From Oryzias latipes (Eukaryota > Chordata > Actinopteri > Beloniformes > Adrianichthyidae): a stretch of DNA of 64,000 bases. The notes below the pieces were generated by a model. It was not told where the DNA came from and did not search any database. It saw only the letters and a list, made by a program, of their open reading frames with translations. The first letter of the stretch is position 1; every line of letters starts with the position of its first letter. This document shows positions 55,642-64,000 of the stretch, piece after piece. Position numbers and translations under genes: made by a program. Location: assembly GCF_002234675.1 (NCBI RefSeq), contig NC_019863.2, forward strand, positions 495,109 to 559,108, given 5' to 3'.

Positions 55642-56905
55642 ATGGTGGGACAAAAAACTATTCAGTCAGCCATCACTTGTGCAAGTTCTCCCACTTAAAA
55701 AGATGAGATGGCTGTAATTTTCATAATTTCACCTCAACTATGAGAGACAATGAGAAAGAAAATCCAGAAAAATCGCATAATTTGAAATCATTTATTTGTG
55801 AATTATGGTGGAAAATAAGTATCAGGTCGCCTAAGAAAAAGCTAGATTTCTGGCTGCAACAGACCTGTAACTTATTCTTTAAGAGTGTCTATGAAGATTC
55901 ACATTCATCCAGGTATCATCATAGTAGTAGGTTTAGGGGATGTCATCTGGACTTAGTTTTTTAAAGTTAGAAGACGTTTCAACTCTTATCCAAGAGGCTT
56001 TGTCAATTCTGAATTAGCTGGTAAAAGAGCTGGTTTATATTTGCTCATGGGGGAGGAGTCAGACCTGAAACTGGATGGTATTGTCTACTTAGCCTACATG
56101 GTTTCTGGTCGTTAAGAGTCCTTTGTCCTCAGCTGGGGGTTGGGGAGCCAGTGACTCCCTCCCCAAACTGGTCATCTCTTTCAGCTAATAACCACCCAGG
56201 TGGAACTGGTTTGGTTTGTTTGAGTTTCAGAAAACCAACCTGTAGATAGATGGACGAATAAATCTGAGACCACCATTCTTATTAAGAGAAGGTTTGTCCT
56301 TCTTGACAAAGATGGCTTCTTTCACTCCTCGCTCAAACCATCCTTTCTCTCTGGCTAGAATTCGGACTTCACTATCCTCGAACGAGTGGTTTGTGGCCTT
56401 CAGGTGGAGATGCACTGCAGACTCAGGTCCACTTGGGTTGGCTCTGCGATGTTGGTAAAGCAGCTTATGTACAGGTTGTTTGGTTTCTCCTACATACTGT
56501 TCATTGCAGTTCTCTTTGCAGTGGATAGAGTACACAACATTACTCTGTTTGTAGCTGGGAATTTTGTCCTTTGGATGAACCAGTTTTTGTCTGAGAGTAT
56601 TAACTGGTTTGAGATGAACTGGGATGTTATGTTGTCTGAAGATCCTTTTTAGTTTTTCAGACAGGCCTGAGATGTAAGGAATTGAAAACATCACTGCTCT
56701 AGAGGAGATCTGCATGGAGGAATGGACCAAAATACCAGCAACAGTTTGTGAAAACCTTGTAAAGACTTACAGAAAACTTTTGACTGCTGTCACTGCCAAT
56801 AAAGAGTATATAACAAAGTACTGAGTTGAGCTTTTGTTATTGACCAAATATTTATTTTCCACCATCATTTACAAATAATTTCTTTAAAAATTGGACAACG
56901 TCAAA
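55642..56905 (+). mobile_element. Tc1-like transposon remnant, family A, split by a Penelope-like fragment
   Basis: The left part (55,642-55,884) begins GGTGGGACAAAAAACTATTC and contains GTGCAAGTTCTCCCACTTAA. The right part (about 56,683-56,905) contains GAGGAGATCTGCATGGAGGA, TACCAGCAACAGTTTGTGAA and GACTGCTGTCACTGCCAATA, closely matching 38.5-38.7 kb. Nearly all of the transposase between them is missing. Confidence 0.85.
55885..56682 (-). mobile_element. Penelope-like element 3' fragment with GIY-YIG domain
   Basis: On the minus strand a frame ending at 56,227 reads [50 protein letters not shown] (GIY-YIG core), ETKQPVHKLLYQHRRAN, AVHLHLKATNHSFED, ILAREKGWFERGVKEA and KDKPSLNKNGGLR. This is the linker and endonuclease region of Penelope-like retroelements in fish. 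The 3' flank has GACGTTTCAACTCTTATCCA, also typical. The RT domain is missing. Confidence 0.88.
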
Positions 56906-57165
56906 AAGGATCAGCTATGCATGTCCAAGAAGATTCACAAACTCAGCAGCTGGGTCACGAAAAGGCCAGAATATTACCAGACACTATTTGAAACTGCTGA
57001 AGTTCATGGAAGGACTGAATAATTACAATTAATATCAGAAAAAGCATGTGGTCATAATTATTTTAGGAGATTATAGGAACTGTAAAGAATGTAGACTACA
57101 ACTAATTTACCATTAAATTAGGGGGAGGGGGGGGGGTTGCCCCAGCTGCATCTCATGTTTACTCA

Positions 57166-57295
57166 CTACTTACTATGTACTTGTACTATTAAGAAAAAAG
57201 TACCGCTCTCTGATGGATGGCCAGCTGCTCCAGGCTTTTCTCCAACATAGTGATGTGCATGGCTTTGCCTTTGGCAGTCTTGCCTCCACCAGCAG
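57166..57295 (-). CDS. tgfa: Candidate tgfa C-terminal exon
   Basis: An acceptor with a good pyrimidine tract (TCTTTTTTTTGTCTTAAG) precedes 57,295. The first base completes the CA left by the TM exon, giving H-C-W-W-R as against human H-C-C-Q-V. The frame continues RQDCQRQSHAHHYVGEKPGA and stops at TAG (57,166-57,168). Only the early Cys, an inner Cys and EKP resemble the known TGF-alpha tail, and the valine end is missing. A second frame across the same stretch (GGGKTAKGKAMHITMLEKSL) with a GTAC donor is an alternative, so the reading is tentative. Confidence 0.4.
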
Positions 57296-57393
57296 CTTAA
57301 GACAAAAAAAAGACACAGAGAAGCGATTCTAACCACTGCAGTTCATTCGCTGGTAAATAAGGAGGACGGCATGAAATGTTTCAGGCTACTTAC

Positions 57394-58839
57394 TGTAAGA
57401 GAGAACACAGCACCATGAACAGAACACAGCCAACCACGCACAGCACCAGCACAGTAGCGACAGTCTGCTGCCGGTGGTTGGTCGCCACCACAGCCAGCAG
57501 GTCTGCATGCTCACATCTCAACCCAACGAAACCCGGATGACACCTGCAGCAAGGAAAGAAAGACATGCAAGCTCCAAGAACAAGTAGCTCCAGAGTTCAT
57601 CGGTCATGCCATCTTACAGATGCAACTTCAACCTGATGAAGGTTTTACACAACCATTTTAGATTCAATAAAGACCCACGCAGGACTTACTGTAGACCAAC
57701 TACGACTGCAGTTTGAGAAGGTTCCATCCTTCAATGTCAAAGCAGCTTAGTGTTCATCTTAGATAAATGACATCTCTAATAAGGGCAGTTCATTTCAGTA
57801 ATTCAGTCCAAAAGGGGAAGTTTAGGTGTAAACCCTTAAAGTCCCACTGCAATCATCTTGGGATCTATTTTCAAAGTGTTCCCAGTGGTTTTTTCATTAT
57901 GAGAAAACCTGCTGAGCAACAGAAACTATTGAGAAAGTTGCCTCAGAGTTGAGGCACAGAAGCAAGCATCTGCTGATATCCAATTATGGCCTTTGTTTAC
58001 ACTCTCTAGCTAGCTTACAGCCCCTCAACGCCGAGCTAACATTAGCGGAGCAACAAAACTGGCGAGCAATATTGGAGCGAAACCAGACTGACAGTTTTGA
58101 GCCAGATGCCAGCTCGGACGAGGAAAATGAAGACGCATCGATTTGTCTGCAAGTGGATGCATCAGAATAGAGCAAAGCAGGAAAACCCGCCCATTTCAGT
58201 CGCTGCGTCAAAACTGAAAGCGTTTTAAACAACGTTTTTTTTATCTGCTCCTGATGCACCATGATTTGATCAAAGAATCATGGCTTTCATCTTAATTCCT
58301 TTAGATATGTTCTCCAACATGAGAAAGTTCAAAAGACCAAAAACACGATTGCATTTAACCCTGTTCAGATTTAAAATGTTTTGAAACCATCTTTACTAAA
58401 TTATCTTCATTATGAAGTTTGAAAACATTTCCAAGGCAACCGTTTTCTTTGTGTACCATTTTCCAGTGATGGATGAGGATGCAGCACTCTGTCATAACCA
58501 GCTTTTTAGCAGTGAGTCTCCTCCTGTGTGCAGCAGATCAACAAAAGTTCTCCTTACATTTAAAGGGACCCGGTCGTCTCAAATATGACTTTTTTGATGA
58601 TAGGTGGGTAAAGGAAGTTTCCCTTTGAACTAAATTACTGATCTAGATCAAGTTTCTAACAAAATAATGAAAGTGGAGTCAAACACTAAAGTGAACGTGC
58701 CAAGAAGCTGGACTTGGCAGATAAAACCCAGTAACTTACACACAAGCAGGCGTGTCCTCCAGGATCAGGAAACGACACGTGCCGTGAAAGCAGAAGTGCT
58801 GATGGGAGTCAGGACAGTCGTCAAAGTGAGACCGAACAG
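57394..58839 (-). CDS. tgfa: Transforming growth factor alpha (EGF-domain and TM exons)
   Basis: Membrane-anchored EGF-receptor ligand. Two certain exons, 58,839-58,740 and 57,543-57,394, join in phase. The first encodes [20 protein letters not shown] followed by [12 protein letters not shown]. The second encodes [20 protein letters not shown], then TNHRQQ and a membrane segment ([20 protein letters not shown]). All six EGF cysteines are present, with the TGF-alpha signature HADLLAVVA around the release site. The upstream signal-peptide and short propeptide exons are not found and probably lie right of 58,840 or beyond the window. The intron between these exons carries a dispersed repeat (57.84-58.35 kb). 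Confidence 0.9.
57836..58353 (+). mobile_element. Dispersed non-autonomous repeat, copy 3
   Basis: It begins TTAAAGTCCCACTGCAATCA and contains GTGGATGCATCAGAATAGAG, plus a frame (57,949-58,170) with [20 protein letters not shown] and [12 protein letters not shown]. The right end is truncated near AAAAACACGATTGC. It is the fullest of three copies (others at 23.7 and 35.5 kb). The acidic frame may be a transposase N-terminal relic. Confidence 0.65.
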
Positions 58840-59618
58840 CTGCAGCCACAAACTCTGTTCAAACGAAAAAGGAGGTTACAATTCTGACAATAAATGTTAC
58901 TCTGTAGGGATGCAGCTATTCATCTACCAGCCATTTGGTTCACGTCATCATTAGTGGTTTCTGATCTGATTCACAGTCAATGTTGGTTCTCAAAATGTAC
59001 CAAAATAATCTGATTGGATTTACTGACCCAAAAACAATCCAGGACATTTTTAGCCAAAATTCAACCAGAATGACTCAGATACAGTGACGTGGACAGAATT
59101 TTAGAGGCTCAAAGTCAGAAAAGGGCAGCAAAAAAAATACAGAAATTAAGTATAATTTTAAATAAACCACTAATAAATAGCTATAATACCTGTGTAGGTG
59201 AGAGTTATATCATTGTCTTTAATGTAAACAGATTATTGTCAACATGAGTTCATGTTGTATCAAACTTGAAAGACATCCAGTCAAGAAAACACTGGAGGTT
59301 ATTTATACTGGTACAACATGCTGCAGGCATAATTAACATAATAATAAAAGTTAATGCAGATTGTAATATTTTCAACACTACAGCTCTTATCCCCAGAATT
59401 CTGGAATCAATAATAATATTTATTGATTTCATTCAGCAGTTTAGTTTTTCAGTGGTGCTGTTGGCCATGTTCTGTCCTCTATCAGTCACTGGTTCATGTT
59501 GATCATCCACAGCTGTCTTCATTTCTTTGTCTTCAGTCAGTAGAAGTGTCTGCTGTTCAGTTCTACATCATCTGATCATCTGCTTCTTGTTTCTCCACAG
59601 CTTTGTCCCGTTTGAGTT
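58840..59618. other. tgfa intronic or upstream sequence
   Basis: No exon or repeat recognised. AT-rich, with small chance frames only. Confidence 0.35.
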
Positions 59619-59620
59619 TA

Positions 59621-61169
59621 CAGTGCTCAGCAGGAATGAGTAGAGAAAACCTTTAGTGTCCTTTCAGAGTCAACATTTTCTAAGAAATACTAAACTACAA
59701 ATCACACCTCCAAAGGTGGGCCATTGATTGCAAACAAGATATTTTCGTTTGCCCAAGAAATTGTTTTTCCTAACAAATTAATTCAAGCCCATGCTGCATA
59801 TGATCTTAGGAGAAAGGCCAAACTTAAGACTACAAAATTCCAATGAACGGGCATTCAACCACAGGTGAATCCAGCACACAGATGACTAGAAAAGGGCATT
59901 TCTTAAAGAACAGTCCATCCCATTTTGTGCTGTCAGCAATGGCTCCCCATGGAAAAGAAATGTCACCAAATCTGAGAAAGGAAATCATTTCTCTGCACTA
60001 AAAAGGTAAGGGCTACAAGAAGATGAGCAAAGCTTTATATATCAGTCAATATAATAAAGTGACCCAAAGATTTCAGACAGATGGAAGTGCAACCGAGAGA
60101 CGTCCAGGCTGTCCACTGAAACCAACATCTCAACAGGAGCATCTTCTGAAGAGAAGGGTTGAAGAAAATCGCCATGCAAAATCCCTGCAGTTAGCTAAAG
60201 CAATAGAACGCCAAACTGGAGGGACTGTTTCCATTAACGCCATGTGGCGCACACTGCAAAGGAACAGCATGCATGGTTATCGTCCATGAAGGAAGCCTCT
60301 CCTAAAGCCCATGCACAATAAAAGCATGACTACAATCTGCTAGGGGCCGTACTGATGAAGATGAAGACTACTGGGACTCACTACTCTGGAGTGATGAGAC
60401 AAACATCACAGATTTTGGAACTAATTGTTTCAAGACTGTATGGCGTTGCAAAGGGGAAGATTTCAAAGAAAAATGCATGGAGCCTAAAGTGAAACACGGT
60501 GGTGGTAGTGTCCTGATGTGGGCTGCATGAGTGCTGCTGGTGTGTGTGTGTGGGGGGGGGGGGGGGGGGGGGCTGCATTTCATTGATGGTATCTTGAACT
60601 CAATGTATGGCTCTATATCATCCACTTGGTTGCCAAGCACCTTTCCATCATGACAACGATCCAAAACTTCTAAAGCTACCATTACATTTCTGAAGAAGAA
60701 CAGGATGAAGGTGATCGAATGACCAAGTATGTCTCCTGATCTGAACCCAATCCAACACCTGTGGGGAATTCTGAAGAACAAGTGGAGCATCACTCTCCAT
60801 CCAGGTTCTCAAAGAGGTTCTTCTTGAAGAATGGACAAAGACAGATTTCAAAATGTCTCCAACTTGTTCATTCTATGCCTAGAAGACTTGGTGCTGTCCT
60901 TGAAAACCACGGAGCTCATACAAAAAATACTAGATGTAGTAGTTTTTGTTGCAGCGTGTTTTCATTTTTGCTTCCACCAAATGAAGTCAAACTGAAGATG
61001 TGATCCAAGTTAAATCATTAACCTTCATTTCATGTTATGGAGTTTAAAAAAAAAAGTCTTCAATAAAACACAACCATGAGGAAAGTTTGGACATATTTTT
61101 TTTGTTCATTGAGCTTCTGATTAAATTTGTACTTTTTAAAAGGGGTGTACTCATTTATGCTGAGCACTG
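59621..61169 (+). mobile_element. Tc1-like transposon, family D, inactivated
   Basis: The ends CAGTGCTCAGCA and TGCTGAGCACTG are inverted and flanked by TA (59,619-59,620, 61,170-61,171). The total of 1,549 bp is a full Tc1 length. The transposase runs from a degraded start (VTQRFQTDGSATERRPGCPL, QLAKAIERQTGGTVSINAMW) to SLLWSDETNI, VKHGGGSVLMWAA and SEPNPTPVG. Stops and a 21-G run (60,552-60,572) break it. Confidence 0.92.
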
Positions 61170-61171
61170 TA

Positions 61172-62668
61172 TGTATAAAATGCTTATGTTTGTTCCTCCA
61201 AGCCCAGTTTCCTGCATTTTGGTTCCTCCAGGTTCTGACAGCTGCAGCCACTGTGACTCTTGGGATTCACAGCTAAATTGTCTTCTGCATCTTTTGTTGT
61301 GATTGGAAAGATTTTAATACAGAAGATTGTGAAACTGGATTTTAAGACGGCAAATATAATCAGAAACTATTATGTCAAACAGATCAATTTAGTGTCAGAC
61401 CCGTAGTGAGGAAGCTGTGATCTAGCTATAAATACTGTTCATTTATTTTGAAAATTCATCCAGTGTTTTATTTTGTACTTTGTACCCAACTTCCTGTTCG
61501 TGAACGATCTGCTGAGCATTGAATTGATGCGTTCAGACATCTGGCTTTCCTGAAATATCTGTATTCAAGCTCATTAAATTAGTGGCTAGTTAGACCAGAA
61601 GTCACAGGTTCAAGTCCCTTCACTGTCACGTCTCTGTGGGACGTGACTCTCTGAGTCGGAGCAGAGCCGTAAAGACAGAAGTGGACGCTCAGAAGAAAAT
61701 GAGTACGGTAGAATACATGGGGGGGGGGGTTAACCATCATTTGTATCTCTAATAGACATTCATCAATATTAATACAAAAAAAAGAGGGCATCAGGGGAAA
61801 TTTTAATGAGGCAAAAAGGGCTCAAGTACCCCCAGGGGCCCATATGTACACGTGGCTGCTCAAAGAAATTCCTGCTACTCACAGTGAAATAGTCCAGATT
61901 CTTGGATTTCTTCCAGATCATCAAGTTAAATGAAATCTGTGTCCAAACAAACAAGTAAACTAGAATGAATGTCAAATCCATTCACATGTTAGTTTCCTAA
62001 AGTTCACCACTGTTGTTTTTCCACATCCAAAGAATCCAAAGGGAACATTCTTAGAACATTCTAGACACTGGATGGTCACATGACTTTATTCAAAGTCTGT
62101 CCACACATTGGACTGGAATGATGGACTGATGATGTCATCACATGTGTTTTGTCTGCTGTGATGCACTTGGGTTTATTTTACTTTAACGGAACACAATCCG
62201 AAGTTTTCTTTTTCCAAATTAGATGCAATTGATTCATTTCATTTGGAAAGGATTGTATAATTGTATAGACTGATTTGATTAACAATATGCCAGCGTGGCT
62301 TCAGTACTATTGACTACATTTTTGGAATCCATTAGTGGAAAACATGAACTAATTAAATAAATATTGCGCCCTCTACACTGGATGCCGTATTTCTACATTT
62401 CCTTGTTTACCATCAACTGATTCGGGCATTGAAGCCCTCCATCAATGTTATTACTCCCATTCACTTAGAGCAATATGGGCAACAAATTTTAATTTAAACA
62501 CCCTCAAAACATTCACCAAAACTTGTCCTTTGCCTCTGAAAAAGAATCATTGGTTACAATTCTTTTACTAAAAATTGGAGAAGATTCAAAAGGAACAAAC
62601 CAATTGTGGTGGTTTATGTTAGTCTAGTACTAACACTGTAAACATGGAACAATTCAAACCAGGGAGTA
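61172..62668. other. No gene recognised
   Basis: Only short frames. A tRNA-like patch at about 61,583-61,618 combines TGGCTAGTTAG (A-box-like) with a good B-box GGTTCAAGTCC, but the spacing is shorter than in tRNAs. A 10-G run is at about 61,720. Confidence 0.4.
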
Positions 62669-62670
62669 TA

Positions 62671-64000
62671 CAGTCAGGACCATAAATATTTGGACAGAGA
62701 CAAATTCTATGTTTCTTTACATCACCACAGTAAATTTTAAATCAAACAACTCAGATGCCATTGAAGTGCAGACTTTCAGCTTTTATTCCATGGGTTGAAC
62801 AAAAAGATTGCATCAAAATGTGAAAAACTAAAGCATTTTTTAAACACAATCCCTTCATTTCATGGGCTGGTAAGTAATTGGACAAATGACTTCCATGCTA
62901 TTGCATGGGCAGGTGTGGGCAATTCCCTTATTATGTCATTATGAGTGAAGCAGATAAAAGGCCTGGAGTTGATTAGAGGACTCGTGCTTGCATTTTGAAG
63001 ATTTTTATCTGTGAACAGACAACATGCGGTCAAAAGAGCTCCCCATGCAGGTGAAAGGAGCCATCATTAAGCTGAGAAAACAGAAAAAACATCAAACCAG
63101 AAATTGCTACAGTATTAGGAGTGGCTAAATCAACAGTGTGGTACATCCTGAGAAAGAAAGAAAGAAAGCTCTGGTGAACCCAGCAACGCAAAAAGACCTG
63201 GACGTCCACGGAAGACAACAGTGGTGGATGATGGCAGAATCATTTCCATGGTGAAGAGGAACCCGTTCACAACAGCCAACCAAGTGAACAACACTCTCCA
63301 GGAGGTAGGTGTATCAATATCCAAGTCTACCATCAAAAGACGACTGCATGAAAGTAGATCCAGAGAGTACACTGCAAGATGCAAGCCACTCATAAGCCTC
63401 AAGAATAGGAAGGCTAGATTGGACTTTGCTAAAAAGCATCTAAAAAAGCCAGCACAGTTCTGGAAAAACATTCTTTGGACAGATTAAACCAAAATCAACC
63501 TCTACCAGAATGATGGCCAGAGAAAAGTATGGAGAAGGCGTGGAGAAGCTCCTGATCCAAAGCACACTACATCATCAGTAAAACACGGTGGAGGCAGTGT
63601 GATGGTCTGGGCCTGCATGGCTGCTAGTGGCACTGGGACACTAGTGTTTATTGATAACACAGGACAGAAGCAGCCCAATGAATTCTGAGGTGTTCAGAGA
63701 CAGACTGTCTGCACAGATCCAGGTGAATGCAGCCAAACTGATTGGACGGCGTTTCATAATCCAGATGGACAACGACCCAAAACATCCAGCCAAAGCAACT
63801 CAGGAGTTTATTAAAGCAAAGAAGTGGAACATTCTTGAATGGCCAAGTCAGTCACCTGATCTTAACCCAATTGAGCAGCATTTCACTTGTTGAAGACTAA
63901 ACTTCAGACAGAAAGGCCCACAAACAAACAGCAACTGAAAGCCGCTGCAGTAAAGGCCTGGCAGAGCATTCAGAAGGAGAAAACCCAGCATCTAGTGATG
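62671..64000 (+). mobile_element. Tc1-like transposon, family E, runs off the window
   Basis: It starts CAGTCAGGACCATAAATATT after TA at 62,669-62,670. The transposase begins at the ATG at 63,024 (MRSKELPMQVKGAIIKLRKQ) and shifts frame by 63,120. It continues with RRLHESRSREYTARCKPLIS, WKNILWTD then a stop at the first catalytic region, MDNDPKHPAKATQEF, and [15 protein letters not shown] (third catalytic residue), ending in a stop at 63,891-63,893. The right inverted repeat is beyond the window. Inactivated. Confidence 0.9.

Noticed and set aside
56227-56730. A 167-residue minus ORF that looks like a new GIY-YIG protein
   Set aside because: It is the Penelope-like fragment, with its first residues read from antisense Tc1 sequence; no host gene.
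57200-57295. Alternative minus frame GGGKTAKGKAMHITMLEKSL with a GTAC donor, superficially like a CHMP4 N-terminus
   Set aside because: The likeness is limited to a Gly/Lys stretch; the tgfa-phase reading is better supported by its position next to the TM exon.
61583-61618. tRNA gene candidate (A-box-like and B-box words)
   Set aside because: Boxes are too close and no cloverleaf stems can be drawn; at most a SINE or tRNA relic.

Overview
The window looks like nuclear DNA of a ray-finned (teleost) fish. It holds spliced vertebrate genes with long introns, several decayed Tc1/mariner families, PIF/Harbinger and hAT-type elements, L2-, RTE- and I-type LINEs and a Penelope-like fragment. I cannot name the species. 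All gene calls come from reading exons and splice sites directly and from family knowledge; no search was run.

Layout. 1-7,500: no recognised coding gene, but a CpG-rich block at about 2.1-2.96 kb looks like an orphan promoter. 7.5-17.4 kb (+): srsf3, an SR splicing factor of 168 aa. Its introns carry an L2 LINE fragment, a 684-bp inverted-repeat MITE and a 32-bp minisatellite, and intron 4 contains the predicted poison cassette exon. 17.7-31.7 kb (+): a rab44-like gene. One 4.8-kb exon encodes about 1,590 mostly disordered residues, followed by a complete C-terminal Rab GTPase ending in Cys-Cys. Its third intron is mostly a 3-kb minisatellite with higher-order structure. 32.5-36.5 kb (-): trub2, complete in eight exons, 326 aa, convergent with the rab44-like gene.

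36.9-45 kb is a repeat graveyard: an L2/Rex1-like RT remnant, a truncated Tc1, an I-clade LINE remnant, a local tandem duplication, and a full-length RTE-type LINE with a 997-aa ORF and a perfect 19-bp target-site duplication. 46.0-47.06 kb (+): hdhd3, two coding exons, 241 aa. 47.3-53.1 kb: more nested transposons, including a Tc1 copy that contains both a Harbinger deletion derivative and a short retroposon, each with its own target duplication, then a hAT-like element with an 8-bp duplication. 53.1-58.9 kb (-): the 3' part of tgfa, with the EGF-domain exon, the juxtamembrane/TM exon and a less certain tail exon. Its downstream flank holds a Tc1 remnant split by a Penelope-like fragment. 59.6-64 kb: two further Tc1-like copies, the last cut by the window edge.

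The srsf3-rab44 adjacency recalls the human SRSF3-CDKN1A-RAB44 neighbourhood, but I see no CDKN1A-like sequence between them here. The host genes act in separate pathways (splicing, Rab trafficking, mitochondrial RNA pseudouridylation, a HAD-family hydrolase, EGF-receptor ligand); nothing suggests an operon-like functional cluster. The most unusual host features are the five-fold basic G-S motif in the rab44-like N-terminal region, its overlapping upstream ORF, and the intronic higher-order minisatellite.
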